Shown here in pieces: positions 36,166 to 45,667 of a stretch of 64,000 nt of DNA. Position 1 is the stretch's first letter, and each line of letters begins with the position of its first letter. The notes beneath the pieces are model-generated. The model was not told where the DNA came from, ran no database searches, and was given only the letters and a program-made list of their open reading frames with translations. Source of the stretch: Afipia sp. 1NLS2 (lineage in GTDB: Bacteria > Pseudomonadota > Alphaproteobacteria > Rhizobiales > Xanthobacteraceae); the NCBI RefSeq assembly GCF_000178995.1, contig NZ_ADVZ01000005.1, positions 248,001-312,000 of the forward strand, written 5' to 3'. A program made the position numbers and the translations under genes.

Positions 36166-37623
36166 ATGAATGCACCCGCCGCCACCGCCATCGTCTGGTT
36201 TCGCGACGATCTGCGCCTGTCCGACCACGCCGCCCTGATCGCGGCAAGAGATGCCGGGGCCACCCTGATCTGTCTCTACGTCCTCGACGATACGGAAACC
36301 GGAAAGCATGGCCCTCGCTCCCTCGGTGCCGCCGCGCAATGGTGGCTGGCGAATTCTCTTCGCGCGCTCGACACAGACCTGAAAAAGCTCGGCCAGCACC
36401 TCGTGCTTCGCAGAGGCGATGCCCACGAGGTTTTGCCGAAACTTGCGCGCGAAGCGAATGCAAAAGCCGTGTTCTGGATCGACAGCGAGGTCTCGGCGGA
36501 GGCTGCACGCGCCCGCGACGTCGCCGAGGCTCTGAAAGAGATCGGCGTCGAAGTCCATGTCAGCGCGAGCGATCTGCTCGCGTCTCCGCAAAGCATCCGC
36601 AACAAAGAAGGCCACGGCTTGCGTGTGTTCACGCCGTTCTGGAAGCGCGTGCGGGCGCAAGGCGAGCCACCCCGCCCACTTGCCGCGGTCAGGAAACTGC
36701 CGCCGCCGGTCGTATCGCTCAAAAGCGAAAATCTGGAAGACTGGCAACTCGAGCCCACGCGCCCAGACTGGGCGGGCGGCTTCAGGGAAACATGGACGCC
36801 GGGCGAAGCCGGTGCGCACAGGCGGCTGCACGATTTTCTCGACGGCGCGATCAAGGGCTATGCGGAGGGCCGCGATTTTCCCGGCAAGGATCACGCCTCG
36901 CATCTGTCGCCGCATTTGCGGTTCGGCGAAATCTCGCCCCGCCAGGTGTTTCATGCCGCGCGCTTCGCCGCCGAACGGCATCCCGCGCTGTCCCGCGATA
37001 TCGAGAAATTCCTCTCCGAACTCGGCTGGCGGGAATTCTGCCGCCATCTGCTGTTCGATCATCCCGATCTGCACCGGCACAATCTGCAATCCTCGTTCGA
37101 CGATTTTCCTTGGCGGCGCGATGCGAAGGCGTTGCGCGCCTGGCAGCAGGGTCGCACCGGCTACCCTATCGTCGATGCGGGAATGCGCGAGCTCTGGCAC
37201 ACCGGCGCGATGCAGAACCGCATCCGCATGGTGACGGCTTCGTTTCTGGTCAAGCACCTGCTGCTCGATTGGCGCGACGGCGAACAGTGGTTCTGGGACA
37301 CGCTGGTCGATGCCGATCCCGGCAGCAATCCCGGCAACTGGCAATGGGTCGCGGGCTGCGGCGCGGACGCCGCACCCTACTTCCGCATCTTCAATCCCAT
37401 TTTGCAGGGCGAGAAATTCGATCCGGACGGAGCCTATGTCGCTCGCTGGGTGCCGGAGCTTTCGAAGCTGCCGCCTGCGCTCATCCACAAGCCTTGGGAG
37501 GCCACGCCGATGGAGCTTGCGGCGGCAGGGGTCACGCTCGGCAAGACTTATCCCGAGCCGATTGTCGATCACAAAGACGCGCGCGAGCGGGCGTTGGCGG
37601 CTTACCGCAGAACCCGGCGCTAG
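36166..37623 (+). CDS. phrB: Deoxyribodipyrimidine photolyase (class I)
   Basis: The protein has 485 residues. It repairs cyclobutane pyrimidine dimers with light. The N-terminal antenna-binding alpha/beta domain starts IVWFRDDLRLSDHAAL. The FAD-binding part shows HLSPHLRFGEISPRQVFHAA, FLSELGWREFCRHLLF, GYPIVDAGMRELWHTGAMQN and DWRDGEQWFWDTLVDADPGS then NWQWVAGCGADAAPYFRIFN, all typical of class I photolyases. Its stop overlaps the stop of the convergent EamA gene by four bases. Confidence 0.97.
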   Translation: MNAPAATAIVWFRDDLRLSDHAALIAARDAGATLICLYVLDDTETGKHGPRSLGAAAQWWLANSLRALDTDLKKLGQHLVLRRGDAHEVLPKLAREANAKAVFWIDSEVSAEAARARDVAEALKEIGVEVHVSASDLLASPQSIRNKEGHGLRVFTPFWKRVRAQGEPPRPLAAVRKLPPPVVSLKSENLEDWQLEPTRPDWAGGFRETWTPGEAGAHRRLHDFLDGAIKGYAEGRDFPGKDHASHLSPHLRFGEISPRQVFHAARFAAERHPALSRDIEKFLSELGWREFCRHLLFDHPDLHRHNLQSSFDDFPWRRDAKALRAWQQGRTGYPIVDAGMRELWHTGAMQNRIRMVTASFLVKHLLLDWRDGEQWFWDTLVDADPGSNPGNWQWVAGCGADAAPYFRIFNPILQGEKFDPDGAYVARWVPELSKLPPALIHKPWEATPMELAAAGVTLGKTYPEPIVDHKDARERALAAYRRTRR

Positions 37624-38519
37624 CTGCCCGGCGAAACCTCGGGCCTTCGGTCTGGCTTGTTCACCAGAAACACGCCGGCGGCGCAGATCGCCATGCCGAC
37701 GATGCCGAGAACATCGAGCCGCTCGTTGAACAGCACATAGGCCATGAGCGCCGTGGTCGCGGGCACGAGATAAAACAGGCTTGCGACCTGCGTCGCCGCT
37801 GCGCGGCGGATCAGCCAGTACAGCACGCTGATCGAACCGATCGACAGCGCGACCACAAGCCAGCTCACGCCGAGGATGAATTCCATGCTCCAGTTCACCA
37901 CGCGCGTCTCGAACAGCCACGCGCCGATGGCGTAGAGAATGCCGCTGGTGACGAACTGGATGGTGTTGCCGGTGCGCCAGTCGATATTGCCGCAAAAGCG
38001 CTTCTGATAGAGCGTGCCGATGGTGATGCTGACCAATGCCACGCAGGTTGCGAACCAGCCCCACCCGACCTCGCCCGTCATCGGACGGGATTTCAGCACC
38101 AGCAGCACGCCGACAAGACCGAGCAGCAGCCCGCCCCATTGCAACGGCGTCACGCGCTCGCCGAGCCAGCGGTTGGCGAGCGTCGAGGTCAGGATCGGCT
38201 GCAACCCTGGAATCAGTGCCGACAATCCGGCCGGCACATGGTGATAGATCGCGATCGACACGCCCGCGAGATAGAAGCCATGGATCAGAAGGCCCGCGAC
38301 CGCGCTGTGCGCGGCCTCCCTCGGGCTCGGCCATTTCGGCCGCCAGATCGCGATGATGATCGCGAGCAGCACCACGACATAGGCCATGCGGATGGTGAGA
38401 AAGGTCAAGGGCTCCGCGCCCGAGACGGCATACTTCGTGCCGATGAAGCCCGAGCTCCACAGCACGACAAATACCGCTGGCGCAGCGCGCGCGGCCAGAT
38501 CGTCCCATCTCTGATTCAT
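37620..38519 (-). CDS. EamA/DMT family transporter
   Basis: The protein has 299 residues with about ten membrane segments in two EamA repeats (FVVLWSSGFIGTKYAVSGAE then AGLLIHGFYLAGVSIAIYHH, and second-half VALVSITIGTLYQKRFCG). It is a drug/metabolite transporter, probably exporting a small metabolite. The substrate is unknown. It overlaps the photolyase gene tail to tail by four bases. Confidence 0.9.
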   Translation of the reverse strand: MNQRWDDLAARAAPAVFVVLWSSGFIGTKYAVSGAEPLTFLTIRMAYVVVLLAIIIAIWRPKWPSPREAAHSAVAGLLIHGFYLAGVSIAIYHHVPAGLSALIPGLQPILTSTLANRWLGERVTPLQWGGLLLGLVGVLLVLKSRPMTGEVGWGWFATCVALVSITIGTLYQKRFCGNIDWRTGNTIQFVTSGILYAIGAWLFETRVVNWSMEFILGVSWLVVALSIGSISVLYWLIRRAAATQVASLFYLVPATTALMAYVLFNERLDVLGIVGMAICAAGVFLVNKPDRRPEVSPGS

Positions 38520-38632
38520 TTGCCGTCCTGATTGCCCGAACCTATGCTGGGAGGCAATCAGCCAATTTGCGGGGCGTCCTGCCCCCGCGTAACAAAAGCG
38601 TCATCCCCCTACCTACTCCAAGGATCTTCGAT

Positions 38633-39760
38633 ATGGACGTTCGCGCCGCTCTCGCCATCGCCGCCGGAAAACCGCTGGAAGTGACCACCGTGCAACTCGA
38701 AGGCCCGCGCGAGGGCGAAGTCATGGTCGAGATCAAGGCGACCGGTATCTGCCACACTGACGAATTCACGCTGTCCGGCGCGGACCCCGAAGGGCTCTTT
38801 CCCGCCATCCTCGGCCATGAAGGCGCTGGCATCGTGGTCGATGTCGGCAAGGGTGTGACCAGCGTGAAGAAGGGCGATCATGTCATTCCGCTCTACACGC
38901 CGGAATGCCGCCAGTGTCCCTCCTGTCTGTCGCGCAAGACCAACCTCTGCACCGCGATCCGCGCGACGCAGGGTCAGGGCCTGATGCCGGACGGCACCTC
39001 GCGCTTCTCGTTTCAAGGCAAGCCGGTGCACCACTACATGGGCACCTCTACATTCGCGAATTACACCGTGCTGCCGGAAATCGCGGTTGCCAAAATCCGC
39101 GAGGACGCGCCCTTCGACAAGGTCTGTTATATCGGCTGCGGCGTCACCACCGGCATCGGCGCGGTCATCAACACCGCCAAGGTCGAGCAAGGCGCAAAGG
39201 CCATCGTGTTCGGCCTCGGCGGCATCGGCCTGAACGTGCTGCAAGGACTGCGGCTTGCGGGCGCCGACATGATCATCGGCGTCGACCTCAACAACGACCG
39301 CAAGGCGTGGGGCGAACGCTTCGGCATGACGCATTTCGTCAACCCGAAGGAAATCGGCAAGGACCTCGTGCCCTATCTCGTCGATATGACCAAATCCGGC
39401 GCGGACCAGATCGGCGGCGCGGACTACACTTTCGATTGCACCGGCAATGTCACGGTGATGCGACAGGCGCTGGAGGCCTGCCATCGCGGCTGGGGCCAGT
39501 CGATCGTAATCGGCGTTGCCCCCGCAGGCGCTGAAATCTCGACCCGCCCGTTCCAGCTTGTGACAGGCCGCACCTGGAAAGGCACCGCCTTCGGCGGCGC
39601 GCGCGGCCGCACCGACGTGCCGAAGATCGTCGACTGGTACATGCAGGGAAAAATCCAGATCGATCCGATGATCACCCATGTGATGCCGCTCAACGACATC
39701 AACAAGGCGTTCGATCTGATGAAACGCGGAGAATCGATCCGCGGCGTGGTGACGTTCTGA
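38633..39760 (+). CDS. frmA: S-(hydroxymethyl)glutathione dehydrogenase / class III alcohol dehydrogenase
   Basis: The protein has 375 residues from ATG 38633. It oxidises the glutathione-formaldehyde adduct to S-formylglutathione with NAD. Catalytic zinc ligands C40 (GICHTDE) and H62 (GHEGAG) and structural zinc cysteines C92, C95, C98 and C106 are visible. The coenzyme loop GLGGIGLNVLQGLRLAG follows. AAGGA precedes the start. A cupin gene begins 14 nt after the stop; no S-formylglutathione hydrolase is next to it. This fits formaldehyde detoxification in a methylotroph-related or oxalate/formate-using bacterium. Confidence 0.96.
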   Translation: MDVRAALAIAAGKPLEVTTVQLEGPREGEVMVEIKATGICHTDEFTLSGADPEGLFPAILGHEGAGIVVDVGKGVTSVKKGDHVIPLYTPECRQCPSCLSRKTNLCTAIRATQGQGLMPDGTSRFSFQGKPVHHYMGTSTFANYTVLPEIAVAKIREDAPFDKVCYIGCGVTTGIGAVINTAKVEQGAKAIVFGLGGIGLNVLQGLRLAGADMIIGVDLNNDRKAWGERFGMTHFVNPKEIGKDLVPYLVDMTKSGADQIGGADYTFDCTGNVTVMRQALEACHRGWGQSIVIGVAPAGAEISTRPFQLVTGRTWKGTAFGGARGRTDVPKIVDWYMQGKIQIDPMITHVMPLNDINKAFDLMKRGESIRGVVTF

Positions 39761-39774
39761 TTGCAGGCAACGGC

Positions 39775-40263
39775 ATGGGCGACTCCGCGAAATCCTCTCC
39801 TCTCGCGCTCGTGGCGACGGATGTTCCGCCTCGCACGAAACCATCGAATTATCCCGAGCCGTTCTTTTCACGCATGTTGAAGCGCGAGAAACGTCAGCTC
39901 GGCGATCAGTTCGGCCTGAAGAACTTCGGCGTGAACCTGACGCGGCTGTTTCCCGGCGGCGAATCCGCGCTCCTGCACCGGCACACCAAACAGGACGAGT
40001 TCATCTACATCCTCGAGGGGCGGCCTACCCTCGTCACCGACGAAGGCGAGGTTGAACTCGAACCCGGCATGTGCGCGGGCTTTCCGGCTGCGGGCCGCGC
40101 GCACCAGCTTGTCAATCGTACGGCCGCCGACGTGGTGTATATCGAGATCGGGGATCGCACAGCGGGCGATGAAGGTTCCTATCCCGTCGATGATCTTCAG
40201 GCGAAGATGACTGCATCCGGCAAATGGATATTTACCCACAAGGACGGAACGCCGTACGATTAG
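39775..40263 (+). CDS. Cupin-domain protein co-transcribed with frmA
   Basis: The protein has 162 residues. The cupin core is FPGGESALLHRHTKQDEFIY then ILEGRPTLVTDEGEVELEPG and CAGFPAAGRAHQLVNRTAAD, with the metal-binding His/Glu set (H, H, E, and a late H). It may be a small metal-dependent enzyme or a sensor. It begins 14 nt after frmA, so it is very probably in the same operon and may act in the formaldehyde pathway. Confidence 0.87.
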   Translation: MGDSAKSSPLALVATDVPPRTKPSNYPEPFFSRMLKREKRQLGDQFGLKNFGVNLTRLFPGGESALLHRHTKQDEFIYILEGRPTLVTDEGEVELEPGMCAGFPAAGRAHQLVNRTAADVVYIEIGDRTAGDEGSYPVDDLQAKMTASGKWIFTHKDGTPYD

Positions 40264-40306
40264 CGCCAATCCGATACAAAGCCACGCAGGAACGAGAGGA
40301 CCCTAA

Positions 40307-40948
40307 ATGAAGTCCGTCATCGCCCCCGCAGCCGTTGCGACTTTTTTCTGGAGCGCCGCGATCGCGCCCGCCTCCGCCCAAGCCGTCGCCGTTCAGGCGG
40401 GCTTCGACTGCGCCAGGGCCGAAGCACCGATCGAGAAACTCATCTGCGGCAATCCCACCCTCGCCATGCTCGACCGCGAAACCACCCGCGTGCTCACATT
40501 GACGCGCGAGGATGCAAGCGTCTCGCAGCCGAACATTCTCAAGGATCAGGACAGCTGGCTCAAGCAGCGCAACGAATGCATGACCTCCACAGACAAGGAG
40601 CGGTGCCTCGCGGACTCCTATGTCGGCCGGATCAGCGCGCTGCGCGCGGTTTCACGTGCTGTCCGGGCGGCAAAAGCCGGCATCAGTCTCGGGCCGTTCA
40701 ACGCCGTCTGCGACAACGGCAACACATCGCTGACCGTGGTGTTCGTGAACAGCAAGCCCAGCTACGCCTATGTCGCGGGCCGGAAGGACACCATCGTCCT
40801 GAAGCAGGCGCTGTCCGGGTCCGGTGCGCGTTATGAAGCGCAATATCCGAAAGGTCAGGCCCGGCTGTGGAACAAGGGCAATGCCGCGCAGATCGCGCTA
40901 CCGGGCGGCAAGGACATGGGCTGCACGATGACGCCGGCCGGCAAATAG
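40307..40948 (+). CDS. Secreted LprI-like / MliC-like protein
   Basis: The protein has 213 residues. Signal peptide about 1-26 (AATFFWSAAIAPASAQA). The first part FDCARAEAPIEKLICGNPTL and QDSWLKQRNEC, DKERCLADSYVGRI is the LprI-like (DUF1311) lysozyme-inhibitor domain. The second part from about 125 (GPFNAVCDNGNTSLTVVFVN and later QIALPGGKDMGCTM) fits MliC, a membrane-bound inhibitor of C-type lysozyme. Both would protect the envelope from host or phage lysozymes. The call is by motif only. Confidence 0.8.
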   Translation: MKSVIAPAAVATFFWSAAIAPASAQAVAVQAGFDCARAEAPIEKLICGNPTLAMLDRETTRVLTLTREDASVSQPNILKDQDSWLKQRNECMTSTDKERCLADSYVGRISALRAVSRAVRAAKAGISLGPFNAVCDNGNTSLTVVFVNSKPSYAYVAGRKDTIVLKQALSGSGARYEAQYPKGQARLWNKGNAAQIALPGGKDMGCTMTPAGK

Positions 40949-40954
40949 GCCGGA

Positions 40955-41401
40955 TCAGAAATCTTCCGGGCACGGATCGGCGATCTTCCACAGGTCCGGT
41001 CCGTTCTTGATCTTCTTCATGGTGGTGGTGAGCCCGCCATTGCGACGAATCCAGTCCTTCACCGGCTGCGGATAGTACGACATCAATTCCGATGTCCCCT
41101 CCACGCTCGTCACCTTGATGCCGAAGGTGAAGGACTTGTCGTAATAGGCCTCGTGCAGCCCGATGCTGGCACGCGGCGTCACGCAGATCTTGCTGTTCGG
41201 CACAATGCCGAACACCAGCGTGCAGGCGGAATTGCAAACGCCGTCGATGACGACGCGCTCACCCTTGGCGCGGATACGCTCGTACTTGGCCTTGTATTCC
41301 TCGACATAACCACCGTGGTCGCGCGTGATGCGCAACGTCGCGTGCGCAGGCGCAGCGCCTGCGGCAACGACCGCCAAAACCAGAAACGACAGACCGCGCA
41401 T
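40955..41401 (-). CDS. Secreted ClpP/crotonase-fold-like protein
   Basis: The protein has 148 residues from ATG 41401. Signal peptide about 1-22 (FLVLAVVAAGAAPAHA). The region VVIDGVCNSACTLVFGIVPN with a candidate nucleophile serine, and PRASIGLHEAYYDKS, resembles the short periplasmic ClpP-like proteins of Rhizobiales. Catalysis is not proven. It converges on the LprI/MliC-like gene with a six-base gap. Confidence 0.7.
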   Translation of the reverse strand: MRGLSFLVLAVVAAGAAPAHATLRITRDHGGYVEEYKAKYERIRAKGERVVIDGVCNSACTLVFGIVPNSKICVTPRASIGLHEAYYDKSFTFGIKVTSVEGTSELMSYYPQPVKDWIRRNGGLTTTMKKIKNGPDLWKIADPCPEDF

Positions 41402-41679
41402 CAAGGAAACGATTCCACCCCGCCGTGCGAACGCCACGGCAAATGACGACAGGACTCTGGCGGGAGTGTGTTTGCATTCCGTTAATCATGCCTGCTTGCC
41501 GCAACGGCGCAGGGCAATGAAAACGCTGGAGAAATTTCCGCTCCCCGGCCCGGAGGCACCAAGGTTTGCTTAACGAAAGGTATCCGCATCGCAAATTAAC
41601 CGGGCTTTTGGATCAAATTTTCAGAAAGTTCCCGGTGGTAGAAGACTTCCCGTGACCTTGAATAACAAGGGAGGAAGCA

Positions 41680-41949
41680 ATGGCTGTTTTCAAACGGGAA
41701 TCGCGCAAGGCGCGTCATCAAACACAGCTCGGCGCCTGGCTGACTCTCGATGGCGGCTTTGCCAAGCGGCCATGCACCATTGTCGATTTGTCCGCCACCG
41801 GCGCCCGCCTCTCGGTCCAGAACGGCGGCAAGCTCGGCAGCAAGATCGCGCTCGCGCTGACCATGGATGTGCGCAAGCTCACCCCCTGCCGCCTCGTCTG
41901 GCAGCGCGGCAACGAGATCGGCGTGGAGTTCGTCCATGTGGCGGGCTGA
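41680..41949 (+). CDS. PilZ-domain protein
   Basis: The protein has 89 residues with a strong GGGAGGAAGCA leader. The start RKARHQTQLGAWLTLDGGFA, then CTIVDLSATGARLSVQNGG and RLVWQRGNEIGVEF fit a PilZ domain. The usual RxxxR of c-di-GMP binding is partly altered (RESRKARH), so binding is possible but not certain. It stands alone before the tct operon. Confidence 0.87.
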   Translation: MAVFKRESRKARHQTQLGAWLTLDGGFAKRPCTIVDLSATGARLSVQNGGKLGSKIALALTMDVRKLTPCRLVWQRGNEIGVEFVHVAG

Positions 41950-41964
41950 CACGCAACCTGAATG

Positions 41965-43464
41965 CTAGTCTTCGGTCGCCTTGAAGCGGCTCATATTTTT
42001 CAGCACGAAGGGGACGATCAGCGCGATCAGCGCGATGCCCAGCAGCGTCGCCGAGATCGGGCTTTGCACCAGCGTCATCGGATCTCCCAGGCTGATCGAT
42101 AGCGCGCGCCGCAACTGGCTTTCCGCAAGCGGACCGAGAATCAATCCCACCACCACGGGCGCGATCGGAAAATCGTAGCGCCGCATCAGAAAGCCCATCA
42201 CGCCAAAGCCCGTCAGCATGGTCAGTTCGACCACCGAGGGTTTCGCGGCAATCGTACCCATGGTCGCGAACACGAGAATGCCGGCGTAAAGCCATGGCTG
42301 CGGTATAGCGAGCAGCCGGACCCATAGGCCGACCAGCGGCAGGTTCAACACCAGCAGCATCGTGTTGGCGATAAACAGGCTCGCGATCAGGCCCCACACC
42401 AGATCGGGCCGTTCGGCGAACAACAGCGGTCCCGGATTCAATCCGTATTGCTGGAAGCCCGCCAGCATCATCGCCGCCGTCGCCGATGTCGGCAGGCCAA
42501 GCGTCAACAGCGGCACCAGCGTGCCGGCAGCGGACGCATTGTTCGCGGCCTCCGGCCCGGCGACGCCCTCGATCGCGCCCTTGCCGAATTCCTCCGGATG
42601 CGCGGTCAGACGGCGCTCGGCCGAATACGACAGGAAGGTTGGAATTTCAGCCCCGCCCGCCGGCAACGCGCCGATGGGGAAGCCAAAGCCGAAGCCGCGC
42701 AGCCATGGTTTCCATGAACGCTTCCAGTCTTCCTTGGTCATCCAGAGCGAGCCGCGCACGGCCTCGATCTTCTCCTCTGCCTGATGCCGCCGCGAAACGA
42801 CATAAAGTGCCTCGCCGACCGCGAACAGGCCGACCGCCAATGTCGTCACCTCGACGCCGTCGAGCAGTTCCGGAACACCGAACGACAGCCGCGGCTGCCC
42901 GGTCAGTTTGTCGATGCCGACAAGGCCGAGAGTCAGACCGATGAACAGGCTGGTCAATCCGCGCACCGGCGAGTCGCCGAACGTCGCCGAGACGGTGACG
43001 AACGCCACCACCATCAGGGCGAAGTAATCCTCTGGGCCGAACTTCACCGCGATATCCACGAGGTAAGGCGCGACGAATGCGAGGCCGATCGTCGCCAGCG
43101 TTCCCGCCACGAACGATCCGATCGCAGCGGTCGCCAGCGCCGGGCCGCCGCGACCGGCCTTGGCCATCTTGTTGCCTTCGAGCGCCGTCGCCATCGAGGC
43201 ACTTTCGCCCGGCGTGTTTATCAGGATCGCCGTGGTTGAGCCGCCATACATGCCGCCATAATAGATGCCAGCGAACATGATCAGCGAACCGCCCGGATCG
43301 AGCTTGTAGGTCACCGGCAGCAGCAGCGCGACAGTGAGCGCGGGGCCGATGCCCGGCAACACGCCGACCGCCGTTCCGAGGAACACGCCGATCAGCGCAA
43401 ACAGGAGGTTCATCGGCTGCAGGGCAACGACCATGCCGTGAGCCAGCGCGGCGAATGTATCCAT
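41965..43464 (-). CDS. tctA: Tripartite tricarboxylate transporter, large membrane subunit TctA
   Basis: The protein has 499 residues and about 12 membrane segments. The TctA signatures [20 protein letters not shown] and [20 protein letters not shown], and in the second half [20 protein letters not shown], are clear. It forms the main channel of a TTT uptake system for tricarboxylates or other carboxylates. It is the last gene of tctC-tctB-tctA, 23 nt after tctB. Confidence 0.96.
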   Translation of the reverse strand: MDTFAALAHGMVVALQPMNLLFALIGVFLGTAVGVLPGIGPALTVALLLPVTYKLDPGGSLIMFAGIYYGGMYGGSTTAILINTPGESASMATALEGNKMAKAGRGGPALATAAIGSFVAGTLATIGLAFVAPYLVDIAVKFGPEDYFALMVVAFVTVSATFGDSPVRGLTSLFIGLTLGLVGIDKLTGQPRLSFGVPELLDGVEVTTLAVGLFAVGEALYVVSRRHQAEEKIEAVRGSLWMTKEDWKRSWKPWLRGFGFGFPIGALPAGGAEIPTFLSYSAERRLTAHPEEFGKGAIEGVAGPEAANNASAAGTLVPLLTLGLPTSATAAMMLAGFQQYGLNPGPLLFAERPDLVWGLIASLFIANTMLLVLNLPLVGLWVRLLAIPQPWLYAGILVFATMGTIAAKPSVVELTMLTGFGVMGFLMRRYDFPIAPVVVGLILGPLAESQLRRALSISLGDPMTLVQSPISATLLGIALIALIVPFVLKNMSRFKATED

Positions 43465-43487
43465 GCCAACGATCCTTGGCTGATGAC

Positions 43488-43985
43488 CTAGAACAGGCGC
43501 TCGATCGGGCCCGCGGGAAGGCTGAGAGTGAGGAGACGGCTGAAGGCGATATAAATGATGGTGCCGATGACGAAGCCGATGGCGAGATCGGCGAGGATGG
43601 CGCGCCGGCCAAACGCGGTGGCGGTTGCCGCGAACAGCACGGTCATCGCGGGAATGAAGCCGCCGCCCAGACCGATGATCGCAATCATCGCCGCGAGGCC
43701 CGCGAGCACCAGCCCGACAGGACGGAAATCCATGTGCTCGCGCGCGGGAAAGTCGCCACGGAGCGCATTGACTAGATTGCCGATCGCCAGCACGCCAAGA
43801 CCCGCCGCGATCACAAGCGGTATCGCTTCCGGACCCATGCCGTAAGTGACATTCGCCTGAATATGCATCGCGTCGAAAGCGATCACCAATGCAAGCAACA
43901 CCAACGCTGCCGCAATGGCGACGCCTGCCCGATCCACCCCGCGCCGCGCGGGTTTCGTCTCCTGCGCGCCGCTGTCCATGATCAT
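43488..43985 (-). CDS. tctB: Tripartite tricarboxylate transporter, small membrane subunit TctB
   Basis: The protein has 165 residues with four membrane segments ([56 protein letters not shown] and [20 protein letters not shown]). The ATG at 43985 overlaps the tctC stop as ATGA, so translation is coupled; 43979 is an alternative. The frame to 44114 is rejected because it runs inside tctC. Confidence 0.92.
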   Translation of the reverse strand: MIMDSGAQETKPARRGVDRAGVAIAAALVLLALVIAFDAMHIQANVTYGMGPEAIPLVIAAGLGVLAIGNLVNALRGDFPAREHMDFRPVGLVLAGLAAMIAIIGLGGGFIPAMTVLFAATATAFGRRAILADLAIGFVIGTIIYIAFSRLLTLSLPAGPIERLF

Positions 43986-44968
43986 GACTTCAGGAGCCCA
44001 ATGGACTTCAGAACCCCGTTCACGCGCACCGCCTCCTTCTTCAGGAAATCGGCGAACGCATCGCCGGGCAGATAAGCATCCTCCCAGCCCTTCTGGGCCA
44101 GCACTTCCTTCCATGCCGGCGACTTCACAAGACGGTCGATGGCGTCCGCCAGAACCTTCTTCTGCTCGGGCGTGATGCCGGGCGGAGCGACGACCGAACG
44201 CCAGTTGGCGAGAACCAGATCGATCCCCTGCTCCTTGAAGGTCGGGATGTCGATGCCGGGCCGTCGCTCGCTCGAAGTGATACCGATGGCGCGCAACTTG
44301 CCCGACTTGATCTGGCCTTCGTACTCGCTATAGCCGGAGATGCCCGCCGTTACCTTGCCGCCGAGGATCGCGGCGAGCGATTCACCGCCGCCGGAAAACG
44401 GCACATAATTCACCTTGGCCGCGTCGGCGCCGACGGAGCCAGCGAACAGCGCCGCCATGATGTGGTCGATGCCGCCGGCCGAACCGCCCGCGAACGTCAC
44501 CTTTGCGATGTTCGCTTTCAGCGCATCCCCGAGATCCTTCAAATTCTTGATCGGCGAATTGGCTGGAACGACCATCACCTGATACTCATCGGTGAGCCGT
44601 GCGATCGGCGTCACCTGATCGAGCGTGACCGGCGACTTGTTCATCGCCAGCGCGCCGACCATGACGAAGCCGTTCACCATCAACTGGCTGCCGTCGCCCT
44701 TCGCTGAATTGACGAACTGCGCGATGCCGACCGAGCCACCGGCGCCGCCGACATTGGTGACCTGCACGCTGCGGGCGATGCCTGCGGCGACCAGCGCCTG
44801 CTGCATCGAGCGCGCGGTCTGATCCCAGCCGCCGCCCGGATTGGCCGGCGCCATGATCTTCAGTTCGAGCGGCTGCTGCGCATGGGCCGGGACCGCGAGA
44901 ATTCCCAGGCAGGCGACACCGGCCGCGCCAAGAAAATATCTCCGGGTCGGGTTTCGACCAGACTTCAT
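43982..44968 (-). CDS. tctC: Tripartite tricarboxylate transporter, substrate-binding protein TctC (Bug family)
   Basis: The protein has 328 residues. A twin-arginine-like leader ([16 protein letters not shown]) and AHA cleavage are followed by the Bug-family binding protein: [40 protein letters not shown] and [20 protein letters not shown]. It captures carboxylates in the periplasm and delivers them to TctAB. It is first in the operon, about 210 nt from tRNA-Arg. Confidence 0.95.
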   Translation of the reverse strand: MKSGRNPTRRYFLGAAGVACLGILAVPAHAQQPLELKIMAPANPGGGWDQTARSMQQALVAAGIARSVQVTNVGGAGGSVGIAQFVNSAKGDGSQLMVNGFVMVGALAMNKSPVTLDQVTPIARLTDEYQVMVVPANSPIKNLKDLGDALKANIAKVTFAGGSAGGIDHIMAALFAGSVGADAAKVNYVPFSGGGESLAAILGGKVTAGISGYSEYEGQIKSGKLRAIGITSSERRPGIDIPTFKEQGIDLVLANWRSVVAPPGITPEQKKVLADAIDRLVKSPAWKEVLAQKGWEDAYLPGDAFADFLKKEAVRVNGVLKSIGLLKS

Positions 44969-45178
44969 GGGTGTTCCTCCCTGTCGCGACCGCGCCGCCG
45001 CCTCCGGTTCAAGATCACGCGCTCACGACATATCTTTGCTATATCAGCCGGAAAAATCGCCGCTGTCCAGAAAGGCTTGGTCGTCGGTGCGGTTACGCTA
45101 TCGGGGCGCCCGGTACCGCGCCGACGGTACCGCTCGCGCCTTGCGCCGGCCGGGGGTCTAATTTACTAACGGACAGAC

Positions 45179-45255
45179 GCGCTCCTAGCTCAGCTGGATA
45201 GAGCATCGGATTTCGATTCCGAGGGTCGGGAGTTCGAATCTCTCGGAGCGCGCCA
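45179..45255 (+). tRNA. tRNA-Arg (anticodon TCG), CCA encoded
   Basis: GCGCTCC pairs with GGAGCGC, then G and encoded CCA. The anticodon arm is TCGGA-TTTCGAT-TCCGA, giving TCG. T-stem GGGAG/CTCTC encloses TTCGAAT. Its 3' end is joined directly to a serine-recombinase remnant, which suggests past use as an integration site. Confidence 0.96.
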
Positions 45256-45579
45256 CTTCGGTACAGAACTGGGCACGCCAAATCCCGCCGTTTTTGCGCT
45301 TTCAGCGGCGACTAGCGTGCGCAGGAGCGCGCTTTTCGATCCCATGATGCGCAATTCTTTCTGATCGACTTCGATGCGTTGGGCGAGGGCGCGGAGGTGA
45401 TCGCGGCGGTAACTTCCGCTCTCGGTCCGCATGCGCTTGCGGGCGCTCCTGGCAAACGTTTTGAGCGCGTCCGGTGTGATCGTCGGTCCGGCCTGTCCGA
45501 TCGCATCCTCGGCCCGCTCCGCGTCAAGGCGGGCTTGATCGCCCGTGGCTTTCAGCTCGGCGATCCGGGATAGCAGACG
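45190..45579 (-). pseudogene. Serine recombinase/integrase, C-terminal remnant
   Basis: The minus frame is open from 45579 into the tRNA gene. Its translation contains ELKATGDQARLDAERAEDAI, PTITPDALKTFARSARKRMR, YRRDHLRALAQRIEVDQKEL, RIMGSKSALLRTLVAAES and GVPSSVPKWR. This is the C-terminal part of a large serine recombinase as found in proteobacterial integrated elements. The catalytic N-terminal resolvase domain is missing (in-frame stop at 45580, no upstream match), so it is a remnant. The part overlapping the tRNA (RDSNSRPSESKS) is simply antisense tRNA. The integrase tail beside tRNA-Arg marks the left end of a former element. Confidence 0.82.
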
Positions 45580-45653
45580 CTAAAGCTGACGTCGCAAAAT
45601 CGACGCGATTGGACATCGCGCGGTCAACTTCAGATCAAGAGGACGTAATCCGG

Positions 45654-45667
45654 TTGATCTAGGTCAA
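45654..45667. promoter_or_regulatory. FixK/FNR-type anaerobox
   Basis: TTGATCTAGGTCAA matches TTGAT-N4-ATCAA at nine of ten positions. In Bradyrhizobiaceae such sites bind FixK2/FnrN and switch genes on at low oxygen. It lies 138 nt before the small secreted protein gene, which heads the hdeD-sulfatase set, leaving room for a promoter and a leader of about 100 nt. Confidence 0.7.

Noticed and set aside
36028-38508. 826-residue minus-strand frame across photolyase and EamA genes
   Set aside because: It overlaps two clear genes in another frame and shows no domain; long open frames are common in GC-rich DNA.
36339-38531. 730-residue plus-strand frame
   Set aside because: Shadow of the photolyase and EamA genes; no family resemblance.
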